A DNA stretch of 64,000 bases, taken from CAZKBP01 sp964551015 (lineage in GTDB: Bacteria > Bacteroidota > Bacteroidia > Cytophagales > Microscillaceae). Location: contig CAZKBP010000010.1 of NCBI GenBank assembly GCA_964551015.1, positions 101,931 to 165,930 of the forward strand, given 5' to 3'. Below the pieces are notes generated by a model, which saw only the letters and a program-made list of their open reading frames with translations, searched no databases and was not told the DNA's origin. Below, one piece after another: positions 53,098 through 62,108 of this stretch; within the stretch, counting starts at the first letter, position 1, and each line of letters begins with the position of its first letter. The position numbers were made by a program, and so were the translations under genes.

Positions 53098-54024
53098 ATG
53101 ATTCTTGAAAAATGCCCCATTTGCACTAGTACAGATTATCAGGTGGCTCCTACCTACGACCCTGGCCACGAAGCTTATCAAGTGGTAAAGTGCCAAAATT
53201 GCCAGCATATCTACACCAGGATCACTCAACCTATTAATACTGAGCAACTTTATGAAGATGAGGTCTATCGGGTTGTAGAAAACCGGGAATCGCTCTTTGA
53301 TCGCTTGTTGAATTATGAATATGCTAAAGTCTTAGAAAAAGTCAACCGATATTTTCCTGAAAAAGGAAAGCGATTGGACTTTGGCTGTGGAAAAGGAAAA
53401 TTTGCTTGGCTGGCTCAAAAAGATGGATGGGAAGTATTAGGAGTAGAAACCTCTCGACCCAGAGCTACCTACGCCCGTGAAGCTTATGCCTTGGAAGTGT
53501 CCTCTGATTTTTACGAGGGAGGAGCTTATGCAATGGCACCTTTTGACGTGATTACGCTTTTTCACGTACTGGAGCATCTGCCAGCGCCCAAGGAACTGTT
53601 AGGGGCTTTGATTCAGGAAAATATGTCGGAATCTGGCTTGCTACTTTTAGAGGTGCCCAACTTGGCTAGTTGGCAGGCTAAAATTGCTAAATCTTCTTGG
53701 CTACATTTAGATTTACCCAGACACCTTTCTCATTTTACACTTCCTAAGCTGCAAGAGCTGGCCGAAGATTTAGACTTGAAAATTACGAAAGTACAGTATT
53801 TTTCTTTTCATTTAGGCGTCTTGGGCATGACTAGAAGTTTGATGGCGCGTTTGGGTTATCGGAAGAATCTTATCTACGAACTAAAAAACCACTTAAACCT
53901 AGGCTTAATGCTGCGCGTGGGGTTAGTTTTGCCTTGGGCTTTTTTGCTCGAGTGGTTCGCTGCACGTTTAGGGGCAGGGGGCGTTACTCGAGTTTATTTG
54001 CAGTACAAAGGTGGGAAAGATTAG
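53098..54024 (+). CDS. Class I SAM-dependent methyltransferase with zinc-ribbon-like N-terminus
   Basis: This 308-residue protein has two CxxC pairs (CPICTS at 6-11 and CQNCQH near 33-38) that probably bind zinc. The Rossmann methyltransferase core carries LDFGCGKGKFAWLAQ as the SAM-binding motif I (near 94), then LGVETSRP, and ITLFHVLEHLPAPKELL, typical of Methyltransf_23 proteins that sit in glycan gene clusters. A helical C-terminus with two hydrophobic stretches (about 247-295) may touch the membrane. It is likely to methylate a sugar of the surface glycan made by its neighbours. The gene end overlaps the possible GTG start of the next one. Confidence 0.87.
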   Translation: MILEKCPICTSTDYQVAPTYDPGHEAYQVVKCQNCQHIYTRITQPINTEQLYEDEVYRVVENRESLFDRLLNYEYAKVLEKVNRYFPEKGKRLDFGCGKGKFAWLAQKDGWEVLGVETSRPRATYAREAYALEVSSDFYEGGAYAMAPFDVITLFHVLEHLPAPKELLGALIQENMSESGLLLLEVPNLASWQAKIAKSSWLHLDLPRHLSHFTLPKLQELAEDLDLKITKVQYFSFHLGVLGMTRSLMARLGYRKNLIYELKNHLNLGLMLRVGLVLPWAFLLEWFAARLGAGGVTRVYLQYKGGKD

Positions 54025-55168
54025 TCTGCTTTCATTCACGATTTTAATTTTTTTACACTTGAAAATCGCTATTCTCGGTACACGGGGAGTCCCTAATCAT
54101 TACGGAGGTTTTGAGCAATTTGCTGAATATCTCTCGGCTGGATTGGTGCGTAAAGGGCACGAGGTTTACGTCTATAATTCTCATAATCACCCCTACCAAG
54201 CATCTGAATGGGAAGGGGTGAAAATCATTCATTGCTATGACCCTGAGTATCGCTTGGGCACAGCCGGGCAGTTTATTTATGACCTCAATAGCATCCGGGA
54301 TAGCCGCAAGCGTGATTTTGATGTGATCTTGCAACTGGGCTACACCAGCAGCTCGGTCTGGGGGCGCTGGCTGCCCAAGCAGTCGGTAATCGTGACCAAC
54401 ATGGACGGGATGGAATGGAAGCGCAGCAAATACAGCTCTAAGGTACAGAAATTCCTGCGCTACGCCGAGAAACTAGGCGTACAAACCAGTGATTATCTGG
54501 TTGCAGATTCGCCGGCCATTCAAGAATATTTGGAAAAAACGTATCAAAAAGAAGCAACTTTCATTGCCTACGGAGCGCATCTGTTCGAAAACCCACGGGA
54601 AGAAGCTCTTAATTCTTATGAAGTCAAGGCGGGACAGTATCATCTGCTCATCGCCAGGCTGGAGCCAGAAAACAATCCAGAAGCCATTTTAGAGGGCGCA
54701 ACTCAGGCCGAAAGCCCTTTTCCATTTCTGGTGTTTGGAAATCACGAGACCAAATACGGCGAGTTTCTCAAAGAAAAGTTTCAAGACCCTCGGATTCGTT
54801 TCGTGGGAACCATTTTTGACATTGAGGTTTTAAATAATTTGCGTTATTATGCACGCTGGTACTTTCACGGGCATTCGGTAGGAGGCACGAATCCTTCTTT
54901 ACTGGAAGCAATGGCCTCGGGGGCGATGATTTGTGCCCACGACAATCCTTTCAATCGAGCCATTCTAGGAGAAGATGCCGTATATTTCCAAGCGGCCACA
55001 GCGGTAAAAAATTACTTAGAGCAGGCTCCCGAAAAATGGGGAAGCAAAGCAAAAATAGAAGCCAATCGCCAGAAAATTCAGAGGCATTACAACTGGCCCA
55101 AAATCATTGACCAATACGAAAACCTCATGCAATCGGTTTACGCGCATTCATCTTCACATTCTAAATAA
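54011..55168 (+). CDS. DUF1972-type glycosyltransferase (rhamnosyltransferase-like)
   Basis: This is a GT4-like enzyme of about 370-385 residues. The start is uncertain: GTG at 54011 overlaps the previous gene by 14 bases, while TTG at 54059 gives the family-typical beginning KIAILGTRGVPNHYGGFE. The N-terminal DUF1972 domain covers about 17-200 (LGYTSSSVWGRWLPKQ, TNMDGMEWKRSKYS). The C-terminal half has IARLEPENNPEAILEG, RFVGTIFD and GGTNPSLLEAMASG, the donor-binding site with its Glu. Proteins of this type transfer rhamnose or related deoxysugars in O-antigen and exopolysaccharide synthesis. Confidence 0.88.
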   Translation: MGKISLLSFTILIFLHLKIAILGTRGVPNHYGGFEQFAEYLSAGLVRKGHEVYVYNSHNHPYQASEWEGVKIIHCYDPEYRLGTAGQFIYDLNSIRDSRKRDFDVILQLGYTSSSVWGRWLPKQSVIVTNMDGMEWKRSKYSSKVQKFLRYAEKLGVQTSDYLVADSPAIQEYLEKTYQKEATFIAYGAHLFENPREEALNSYEVKAGQYHLLIARLEPENNPEAILEGATQAESPFPFLVFGNHETKYGEFLKEKFQDPRIRFVGTIFDIEVLNNLRYYARWYFHGHSVGGTNPSLLEAMASGAMICAHDNPFNRAILGEDAVYFQAATAVKNYLEQAPEKWGSKAKIEANRQKIQRHYNWPKIIDQYENLMQSVYAHSSSHSK

Positions 55169-55190
55169 ACTGGAAGCGATCACGCTATTT

Positions 55191-56483
55191 ATGAAGCTCC
55201 ATCGTCCCCATATTCATCGTCAAATTTATTGCTTGGGATTGATCGCCGTGGTGGTCACGATGCCTTTCTTGATCCGCTGGAACAGCCTGGCGACCGTGGC
55301 CTGGGGCGTGAATTGGCTGTTGGCAGGCTATATTTTGGTCAATTTCTCTTCTATCCGTCGGCCCAAACTACTCCTATTTTTTCTGGGCTTTTATTTTTTG
55401 GATGCGCTGGCTTTGCTCTACACCGCCCATGAAGCAGAGGGTGGCTTTGCCTTAGAAAAGCATTTAAGTTATTTGATTTTCCCATTGATTTTGGCTTCGG
55501 GGCCCGTATTAACGAAACAGATTTGGGATTGGATTTTACTTTCTTTTGTAGGAGCTTGCGTACTTAGTTTAGCTTTTTGCTGGCTGAAAGCAGCTTGGCT
55601 ATACCGTTTGGATGGAGATACTTCGCATTTTTTCTATCACGAATTATCTCTATTGATTGATATGCACGCGGTTTATTTCTCGATGTATTTGATTTTTGGG
55701 ATCGGGATTCTCATTTATTTTCTGGAGAAAAAGGAATTTGCATTCGTAGCTAAATGGGCCAGTTTCGTGATAATTGCTTTTTTTTGTATCTCTATACTTT
55801 TTCTCTCTTCTAAGTTGATGATTCCAGTTTTATTTTTGCTTGCGAATGTCTTTTGGCTGGCAAAATTAAGTTCGCGCCTCCATCGTGCGAAAAGAAATAG
55901 ACTTAGGCTGGGATTAGTGGTTCTCAATCTATTGATCGTAACTTCCTTATTATTGCTCCCCTACACGAGAGCGCGTTTTCAAAAACTCTGGGAAAGTAAT
56001 TTCCAAATTCTCCAAAAAGATCAAGTTACTTATGAAGAAAATAACAAGCTAACCGGACTTTCCTTGCGATTGCTACAATGGCGCTTTGCTTTTGAAATTT
56101 TAGCAGAAGAACAAGCCTGGATACTCGGGGTCGCACCTGGAGATGCTCAGGATTTGATGGACGAGAAATATCGCTCGGCTCAGCTTTACACAGGCGATCC
56201 TAAACGAGGCGATCGGGGTTATTTGGGCTATAATGTACACAATCAATACCTCGAGCAGTTGCTTCGCTTGGGCATCTTTGGGTTGGTTTATCTATTGGCT
56301 TACTTTTATGTTTCGTGGCGGTTTGCTTGGCGAGAAAAAAATTATTTACATCTGCTGTTGCTTTTTTTAGTAATCGCCTTTTGCCTGACCGAATCGGCGT
56401 TAGAGCGTAACAAAGGCGTGGTTTTTTTCGCTTTTTTTAATGCTTTATTTCTTTTTTCTGGAAAACAAGAACGAGATAGCTGA
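55191..56483 (+). CDS. O-antigen ligase/polymerase-like membrane protein
   Basis: From the ATG at 55191 the protein has 430 residues and about eleven membrane helices. A long periplasmic loop (about 285-370) contains LTGLSLRLLQWRFAFEILAE and GYNVHNQYLEQLLRLGIFGL, the arginine and histidine segments that mark the Wzy_C/WaaL family. Such proteins polymerise glycan repeat units or join them to lipid A core. It closes the glycan set that begins with the GT4 gene at 51913. A longer frame from 55107 would overlap the previous gene and was not chosen. The stop codon overlaps the ATG of a small repeat ORF. Confidence 0.88.
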   Translation: MKLHRPHIHRQIYCLGLIAVVVTMPFLIRWNSLATVAWGVNWLLAGYILVNFSSIRRPKLLLFFLGFYFLDALALLYTAHEAEGGFALEKHLSYLIFPLILASGPVLTKQIWDWILLSFVGACVLSLAFCWLKAAWLYRLDGDTSHFFYHELSLLIDMHAVYFSMYLIFGIGILIYFLEKKEFAFVAKWASFVIIAFFCISILFLSSKLMIPVLFLLANVFWLAKLSSRLHRAKRNRLRLGLVVLNLLIVTSLLLLPYTRARFQKLWESNFQILQKDQVTYEENNKLTGLSLRLLQWRFAFEILAEEQAWILGVAPGDAQDLMDEKYRSAQLYTGDPKRGDRGYLGYNVHNQYLEQLLRLGIFGLVYLLAYFYVSWRFAWREKNYLHLLLLFLVIAFCLTESALERNKGVVFFAFFNALFLFSGKQERDS

Positions 56484-56683
56484 TGATTGAATTCAACATC
56501 GGCCCTGAAAAACTTTGGAACGCCATCATTGAATCCAACATCGGCCTTGAAAAACTTTGGAACGCCATCATTGAATCCAACATCGGCCTTGAAAAAGTTG
56601 CAGACGTCTCTCTCAACTGCTTAGCTCCTCTGAATTTTTTTTATCTAAAAATGCTTTTAAAAGTAGAGAAAATTAATTGTTGA
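56483..56683 (+). CDS. Possible 66-residue protein made of 14-residue repeats
   Basis: The ATG at 56483 overlaps the TGA of the ligase-like gene (TGATG), the usual sign of translational coupling. The frame of 66 codons contains 2.7 copies of a 14-residue unit (IIESNIGLEKLWNA), then a hydrophobic C-terminal part (LAPLNFFYLKMLLK). The repeat unit is 42 bp, so the frame survives duplication. No family was recognised. It may be a true small protein or a repeat-derived frame without function. Confidence 0.35.
   Translation: MIEFNIGPEKLWNAIIESNIGLEKLWNAIIESNIGLEKVADVSLNCLAPLNFFYLKMLLKVEKINC
56486..56597. repeat. 42-bp tandem repeat, 2.7 copies
   Basis: Units run 56486-56527, 56528-56569 and 56570-56597 (partial). 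Unit 1 differs from unit 2 at two positions (ATTCAAC for ATCCAAC, GGCCCT for GGCCTT). The near identity points to recent duplication or conversion. The period is a multiple of three. Confidence 0.9.
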
Positions 56684-56690
56684 GTCTCTT

Positions 56691-56963
56691 ATGTTCAAAA
56701 AATTATTCATCGCCTTAGTTCGTTTCTATCAGGTAGCCATTTCTCCCTATACGCCAGCGGCTTGTCGCTATCATCCTACCTGCTCCCAGTATATGATGGA
56801 AGCCATTCGCCAACATGGTGCTTGGAGAGGCTTGAGCTTGGGATTAAAACGCATCTCCCGTTGCCATCCTTGGGGCGGTAGTGGCCATGATCCCGTACCT
56901 CCTAAAAAAGACCAAAAAGCTTCAACAGATTTAACAGAAAATACGCCAACGCATTCTTCTTGA
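56691..56963 (+). CDS. yidD: Membrane protein insertion efficiency factor YidD
   Basis: This 90-residue protein has the family pattern almost intact: an amphipathic N-terminal helix (MFKKLFIALVRFYQVAISPY), CRYHPTCSQYMMEAIRQHGA, and RISRCHPWGGSGHDPVP, with three conserved cysteines. YidD helps YidC insert proteins into the inner membrane. In many bacteria it sits next to rnpA and yidC; here it lies between a glycan locus and a peptidase gene. The C-terminal 20 residues are variable. Its stop codon is two bases before the ATG of the M1 peptidase, so the two are cotranscribed. Confidence 0.94.
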   Translation: MFKKLFIALVRFYQVAISPYTPAACRYHPTCSQYMMEAIRQHGAWRGLSLGLKRISRCHPWGGSGHDPVPPKKDQKASTDLTENTPTHSS

Positions 56964-56965
56964 TT

Positions 56966-58576
56966 ATGAAAAAAATTACTACACTCAGTCTTTGCTTGCT
57001 GATGCTTCCTTTAGCACTCCAAGCACAAGATACTTACCCTCGCAATTCTCAAATAGATATTCTTCATTATATTTTTCAGCTCGAGCTAAACGATCAGAAT
57101 GATCAGATTGAAGGAGAAACCACGGTCAGCATTTATTGTAAAACCAGTCTCTCCAATTTGAGCTTAGATTTGGTACAATCCAAGAACGGCAAGGGCATGC
57201 AGGTGCAATCCGTCCAATCAGCAGGCAAAGCATTGGCATTCACCCACCAAAATGACCGCTTGCAGATCTCGGCTCCAGGTACAAAGGAAGGAGATACCTT
57301 AAATTTGAAAATTACCTACCAAGGCGTACCGGCGGATGGTCTGGTTATTTCTAAGAATAAATACCAAGAAAGGACTTTTTTTGGAGACAATTGGCCGAAC
57401 CGTGCTCATCATTGGCTGCCCTGCATAGATCACCCTTACGAAAAAGCCACCTGCGAATTCAAAGTCATCGCACCCAATCACTACCAAGTCGTAGCCAATG
57501 GTGCCCTTCGAGAAGAAACCAACCTAGATCAGAACCTGCGCCTCACCCATTGGGTCGAGTCCGTGCCTCTCCCTACCAAAGTTATGGTGATTGGGGTGGC
57601 TAATTTTGCCGTGCAATACTTGGAAGACTACAAAAATATCCCTCTGCAAAGCTGGGTTTATCCTCAAGATCGCTCCAAGGGTTTTTACGACTATGCTCTG
57701 GCTCGAGAAATTTTGGCCTACTATGAAGAAAATTTTGGGCCCTATCCTTATGAAAAATTAGCCAACGTTCAATCCAAGACACGCTACGGAGGGATGGAAA
57801 ATGCAGGAAATATTTTCTATGCAGAAAATAGCATCGACGGCCGGAGAGGCTCCGAAAGGCTTTTAGCTCATGAGATCGTGCACCAATGGTTTGGTGATTC
57901 GGCCTCTGAGGCAGATTGGTACCATATCTGGCTGAGTGAAGGCTTTGCGACCTATTTCACGCACGTGTACCTAGAAGCTCGATACGGAAGTATGGAAATG
58001 CAGAAAGGCTTGGAAAAAGATCGGCAGACCATCATCGCTTATTACCGAGGCCAACCCCAAAGCCCTGTGGTAGATACGACGATCCAAGATTTGAACGCAC
58101 TGCTCAGCCCGAATAGTTACCAAAAAGGGAGTTGGGTTTTGCATATGCTCCGCATGGAGCTGGGGGACGAGATTTTTTGGAAGGGAATTCAAACTTACTA
58201 TCAACGCTACCAACTAAGCAATGCCTATTCCCAAGATTTTCAGCAAGTCATGGAAGAAGTTTCCAATAAAAACCTGCGTATTTTCTTTCAACAGTGGCTG
58301 TATCAGCCCGGACATCCGCAATTGCGCGTAGATTGGTCTTACGATGAAGCTAGCAAACAACTCAATCTTGATGTCCAGCAAACCCAAACCTATCTTTTTC
58401 AATTTCCACTGGAAATAGCCATTTATCAATCTGGAAAATTAGCTCCTGAGATCAAGCAACTGATGGTTAAGGAGCAACAGCAGTCATTCAATCTAGCAAT
58501 CCCTGCTAAACCTTCTAAACTCCAGCTTGATCCTTTTGTCAAACTTCTGCATGAAGCCCAAGTGACCAGAAATTAA
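56966..58576 (+). CDS. Exported M1 family aminopeptidase
   Basis: From the ATG at 56966 the protein has 536 residues. It has a signal peptide (1-20, ending LALQAQ) and an N-terminal beta domain (about 30-210). The catalytic domain follows, with the substrate-binding GGMENAGNIFY (near 272) and the zinc site HEIVHQWFGDSAS (near 306), then WLSEGFATYF with the third ligand Glu. A C-terminal helical and beta part is shorter than in full M1 enzymes, so this is the short form common in Bacteroidota. It removes N-terminal residues from peptides in the periplasm. An in-frame TTG lies two codons upstream at 56960. A two-way terminator follows. Confidence 0.93.
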   Translation: MKKITTLSLCLLMLPLALQAQDTYPRNSQIDILHYIFQLELNDQNDQIEGETTVSIYCKTSLSNLSLDLVQSKNGKGMQVQSVQSAGKALAFTHQNDRLQISAPGTKEGDTLNLKITYQGVPADGLVISKNKYQERTFFGDNWPNRAHHWLPCIDHPYEKATCEFKVIAPNHYQVVANGALREETNLDQNLRLTHWVESVPLPTKVMVIGVANFAVQYLEDYKNIPLQSWVYPQDRSKGFYDYALAREILAYYEENFGPYPYEKLANVQSKTRYGGMENAGNIFYAENSIDGRRGSERLLAHEIVHQWFGDSASEADWYHIWLSEGFATYFTHVYLEARYGSMEMQKGLEKDRQTIIAYYRGQPQSPVVDTTIQDLNALLSPNSYQKGSWVLHMLRMELGDEIFWKGIQTYYQRYQLSNAYSQDFQQVMEEVSNKNLRIFFQQWLYQPGHPQLRVDWSYDEASKQLNLDVQQTQTYLFQFPLEIAIYQSGKLAPEIKQLMVKEQQQSFNLAIPAKPSKLQLDPFVKLLHEAQVTRN

Positions 58577-58610
58577 TCTGAAACGAGGATTTTTTCATTT
58601 AGGCACAAAA

Positions 58611-58640
58611 AAACCTAAGCTTCAAAGAAGCCTAGGTTTT
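58611..58640. terminator. Bidirectional terminator between the M1 peptidase and the lipoprotein gene
   Basis: AAACCTAAGCTTC (58611-58623) pairs with GAAGCCTAGGTTT (58627-58639) except for one A-C mismatch, with a three-base loop. T runs flank it on both strands, so it can stop the M1 peptidase transcript and the minus-strand metal locus. Confidence 0.85.
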
Positions 58641-58772
58641 GAACCACGATGTAAGATCTATTTTGTGGTTTGGTGTTATGGTACATTCACTGGAAAGCTT
58701 GATTAGGCTTTTCCCATTTGTGAAAGAGAAGGTTGAAAACCTCCTTTAAAAAGGTGAAAGTTTTAATTTTAC

Positions 58773-59396
58773 TTACTGGATGTTTAATACAAACTCTAAA
58801 ACAAAGTCCGCTTCTCCCACGGTTACGTCCGAGGTAGCCGTTTTTTCACCCGGCTGGTGTTGCAATTGCACGGTAAACGTACCACCAGTAGATGGAGTGG
58901 ATGGGGTTGTCCAAGTGGTAGATAAACCGATTGGATTGCCGTTATCATCCGCGTCGTTGTAGTTGATGGGATCGGCGGCATTATCAATATTACCATTACC
59001 AGTCGGGCTAGCAAAAGCACCATTCGTGAAGCTAAAGAATAGCTGATGTTCATCATCTTCTTCCTCAATTTCTTCACCAATATCTTCGCCAGGAGTTTCA
59101 AGGTTGTTGAAAATCTCATAAGTCAGCGTGTACGTTTTGCTTGTATCCAGATTGATAGGGCCGAGAATGGCCAAGGGTTGTGCCCCGATTCCATCAGGGT
59201 CTTGAGCACTCGCCTGTACCACATCCGATGGGTCCGCGTTATTCGTGAAAATAAGCGTTACATCCGTAATTACCTCTGGTTCCTCAACAGGTTCGGGAGC
59301 GTCATCATCGTCATCACATCCTGTAAAAAGAACACTCAGGGTAAGTAAAGCAATCGCATAGACGCTGTACTTTTTTAGAAAGTCAATTGTCTGCAT
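58773..59396 (-). CDS. Lipoprotein partner of the TonB receptor
   Basis: From the ATG at 59396 this is a 207-residue lipoprotein (lipobox LFTGC near residue 26), followed by an acidic stretch (CDDDDDAPEPVEEPE). The domain is all-beta: DVTLIFTN, PINLDTSKTYTLTYEIFNNL, DEHQLFFSFT, NPIGLSTTWTTP, FTVQLQHQPGEK and a terminal LEFVLNIQ. Proteins of this kind follow TonB receptors in other Bacteroidota and are often given the unhelpful name type 1 periplasmic binding fold protein. The acidic residues and histidines would suit a metal-binding surface subunit. Its start lies one base after the receptor stop codon, so the two are translationally linked. A longer frame starting at 59564 would lie inside the receptor gene and was rejected. 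Confidence 0.82.
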   Translation of the reverse strand: MQTIDFLKKYSVYAIALLTLSVLFTGCDDDDDAPEPVEEPEVITDVTLIFTNNADPSDVVQASAQDPDGIGAQPLAILGPINLDTSKTYTLTYEIFNNLETPGEDIGEEIEEEDDEHQLFFSFTNGAFASPTGNGNIDNAADPINYNDADDNGNPIGLSTTWTTPSTPSTGGTFTVQLQHQPGEKTATSDVTVGEADFVLEFVLNIQ

Positions 59397-59397
59397 T

Positions 59398-61815
59398 TTA
59401 GTTTGGTTTTGAATTAAATGTATAATTGATTGTGAAAAGAAAGTTCCTGCCCATTTCGTCGGCAAAGTACCGCATCTCGTTGAGGTAATCGCGATAACGG
59501 GCATTGAATAAATTTTGAACAGAAAAGCTTGCATCAAATTGTTTGATCTTAAAGCGCCAAGCAAGCTCCATTAGAAAGTAGCCAGCGGGAGCATCTTTGA
59601 AATCAAAGTCGTCTGACTCAGGGCTAATGGTTACCGAGCCATCGATCAAATCTTGGGGCGGTATGGTTCTGGGGGCTTGAAATTGCTCAAAGGTATAGCT
59701 TGGCTTGATAGAAATTTGGGAAGACTCGATCTTCCAGATGTTTTTTGTTTTCCAAACCAGTTGGTAGCTCGTCGTGATGGGGGGTTGATTGATCAAAAAG
59801 TCGTCTTCTTTCACATCTCTTGACCACAAGTAGCTCAGGCCAAATGTTCCACGCAGAGATGGATTCCATTGCTGCTGCCAAGTCAAATCCGCCCCCAGAA
59901 ACAGGCCATCCGTTTGATCAAATACGAACCCAGGCATCGGCCCCCTGATGGTGCCCAGCACGGCAATGGGACGGTCATAGGTAAAATTTTCAATATAATG
60001 GGCGTAGGCCGTAAGCGTAAGCGTGCTGTTGGACTTTCGAGTTTGCCATTCGTTGATCCATTTATAACCTACTTCCGGAGAAACATCACTTTCATCCAAG
60101 GTTGAGACTTCGGTTGTCCTCAACTCACCCGCTTCATTAAAGTCATGGCGAAGTAGGCCATAGGTAGTTTTAAAGCCGTGCTGCCCGAAAGCAAACAGCT
60201 CTTCTACGTTGGGAGTGCGCCAGGCCATCCCGAGGTTGGTTCTTAGGGTCGTATTCCCCGAAATTTGGCGAATGTATCCCAGCGAAGCCGTCACGTTGGT
60301 AAAACTGTACTCGTCTTGGAACAAGTCGTTATTATTTTCTCTCCCTCGTACATCATTGGATTCATAATCCAGCCGAACCCCAGCCTCAAAGGTATTCTGA
60401 TTCCTTTCCAAGTTTTCAACGATAAAGGCACTAAACCGAAAAGTATTGTAGTTCGGGATGTAAGGAGTGGTTCTGGTACCTGAGTTGTTGTCATTATTTT
60501 GGGTAAATACCTGTAAGCCCACGAGGCCATCCAAGTTGAACCAGCTTGGGTGCTTCCATTCAAATTGAAAATCATCTGTGGTTAGGTCAAGATCAATAAT
60601 GGGTAGCTCTGCGTTCCTTCTGACATCAAACTCCTGTCGTTGATTCAACTGCTTTCCGTATCGGAAGGTGAGTCTCGCGTCATCGGCATACCACCAATCT
60701 ACCTCTATTTTCCCCAGATGATGTTGTGTAGTTTGATTTGGTTCATTGATATCATAGGAAAAAGGCCTGATAATTCTGGGTTCATCTGCGTTGATCGCCC
60801 TGACAAATGTACTGGGGCTTTCGGCAACGGATGATCGGAGTAGCCCCAAGTCTTGATCTACCAAGCTATAATACGCTTTGAAGCTCAAGTTCTTTAGCTG
60901 ATAGCGCAAGCCAGCATTAAATGATGCTTCCTGTTTACCCGTGTTAGTCAAAGAATAGTCGGGTGCGTGCCGGTCGCCGATCCGAGTGTAGTTCGCTCCC
61001 AAGTGGTAGCTCCACTTCTCGAGCCCTTGGGCAACTTTGGAATTGACGTAATAGCCTCTCCCGTTGGTTTGGTAACCCGTGCCGAGCTGGGCTTTGAATG
61101 GTTTGTTCAGGCGTAAGGGGTCAGCCTCTACGATGATGGCTCCGGCCAAGGCTTCTGGCCCGTAGCGAACCCCGGCTGCTCCCTTTACAATGGTGACGCT
61201 ATTGGCAGAGGCTACGTCAATTTCGGGCGCGTGGTCAGTTCCCCAGTTCTGAAAGCCATGTTTTAAGCCATTATTAAGCAGCAGGACACGATTGCCATAG
61301 AGGCCGTGGATGACTGGGAGTTGTACATTATTTCCCGTTGATATAAAGGTAACGCCCTCCACTTCGGATAGGACAGCGGCAAGTGATTGGGTCAAGTCCT
61401 CTGAGAGCGTCTCTACATTGACAATCTGCTGTGCAAGGGAAGCTGTTCCTTCCTCTTTATTTTTTTCTCCGGTGATCGTTATCGTCTCCAAAGATTTCGA
61501 TTCTTTTTTGAGGTAAATCGAGAGGTTTTGGTCAGTGTGGTGGTCGTGTTGGCAGGTGGTATCGCCGTAGCCCAAGCAGGATATAACGAGTGTATTGGAT
61601 TTGGTACATAGCTCCTTGATGTGAAACTCTCCACTGTCATTAGTAAGTGAAAAGTGTTCTGTTCCCTTTACATTTACTGCCACATAAGGTAGTGCTTCTT
61701 TTGTATCCGCATCTAAGATTACTCCTTTCACCTCATAGTCACACGAAGACGTATTCTGTGCGTTAGCCGTGGCGTATGTGACAAGCAAGATGAATGATAG
61801 CAAAACTCTTTTCAT
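59398..61815 (-). CDS. TonB-dependent outer-membrane receptor, probably for a metal
   Basis: This 805-residue receptor has a signal peptide (1-19, ending ANAQ). A carboxypeptidase-like regulatory domain follows (about 26-105) with a histidine cluster at its end (TCQHDHHTDQ, near 88-97). The plug domain (about 118-240) includes LPVIHGLYGNRVLLLNNGLK and NWGTDHAPEIDVASA, with His residues in the positions seen in ZnuD-like zinc receptors. The 22-strand barrel makes up the rest and ends in an aromatic residue pattern (LFTINYTFNS). It draws energy from TonB to import its ligand. The histidines, the MerC-like neighbour and the palindromic operator upstream all suggest zinc or a similar metal, but this is inference. 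Confidence 0.9.
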   Translation of the reverse strand: MKRVLLSFILLVTYATANAQNTSSCDYEVKGVILDADTKEALPYVAVNVKGTEHFSLTNDSGEFHIKELCTKSNTLVISCLGYGDTTCQHDHHTDQNLSIYLKKESKSLETITITGEKNKEEGTASLAQQIVNVETLSEDLTQSLAAVLSEVEGVTFISTGNNVQLPVIHGLYGNRVLLLNNGLKHGFQNWGTDHAPEIDVASANSVTIVKGAAGVRYGPEALAGAIIVEADPLRLNKPFKAQLGTGYQTNGRGYYVNSKVAQGLEKWSYHLGANYTRIGDRHAPDYSLTNTGKQEASFNAGLRYQLKNLSFKAYYSLVDQDLGLLRSSVAESPSTFVRAINADEPRIIRPFSYDINEPNQTTQHHLGKIEVDWWYADDARLTFRYGKQLNQRQEFDVRRNAELPIIDLDLTTDDFQFEWKHPSWFNLDGLVGLQVFTQNNDNNSGTRTTPYIPNYNTFRFSAFIVENLERNQNTFEAGVRLDYESNDVRGRENNNDLFQDEYSFTNVTASLGYIRQISGNTTLRTNLGMAWRTPNVEELFAFGQHGFKTTYGLLRHDFNEAGELRTTEVSTLDESDVSPEVGYKWINEWQTRKSNSTLTLTAYAHYIENFTYDRPIAVLGTIRGPMPGFVFDQTDGLFLGADLTWQQQWNPSLRGTFGLSYLWSRDVKEDDFLINQPPITTSYQLVWKTKNIWKIESSQISIKPSYTFEQFQAPRTIPPQDLIDGSVTISPESDDFDFKDAPAGYFLMELAWRFKIKQFDASFSVQNLFNARYRDYLNEMRYFADEMGRNFLFTINYTFNSKPN

Positions 61816-61868
61816 TTTCTTAGGTAGCGGATGGTTAAGTTGAGTGAACCGAGACAGTTATTTTTATC

Positions 61869-62099
61869 TTACTTAATTTTTTTGTACAACTTAATAATGT
61901 CAAGCATTTCTACTTCATCCAATGGTTTATCAATGGCAATAACTCCTTTTATGTCTAATTCGTCAGGAAATACAATTAGAGTTTTGGATTTAGGAATTCC
62001 GCTAAAAAAGCAGTTGTAAGTATAGTCACTGATGATCACCCGGGTTGGAGATTGCCTGATTTTCTGAATCCAATAAATAATTTGATACTGCTTTAACAT
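61869..62099 (-). CDS. Small protein of the metal locus, unknown function
   Basis: This 76-residue protein lies between the MerC-like frame (ten bases before it) and the TonB receptor (54 bases after it) on the same strand. It has an alpha/beta look: a helix (YQIIYWIQKIRQS), strands TRVIISDYTY and TLIVFPDELDI, and a helix DEVEMLDIIKLYKKI. No family was recognised and no metal ligands stand out apart from one Cys. Position in the operon is the main reason to accept it. Confidence 0.5.
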   Translation of the reverse strand: MLKQYQIIYWIQKIRQSPTRVIISDYTYNCFFSGIPKSKTLIVFPDELDIKGVIAIDKPLDEVEMLDIIKLYKKIK

Positions 62100-62108
62100 A
62101 GTTGGAAA

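Noticed and set aside
58823..59119. 98-codon minus-strand frame inside the lipoprotein gene
   Set aside because: Same strand but a different phase from a well-supported lipoprotein; hydrophobic runs come from the acidic codons read out of phase.
59397..59564. N-terminal extension of the lipoprotein gene into the TonB receptor
   Set aside because: It would place 56 residues before a clean lipoprotein signal and read the receptor gene out of frame.
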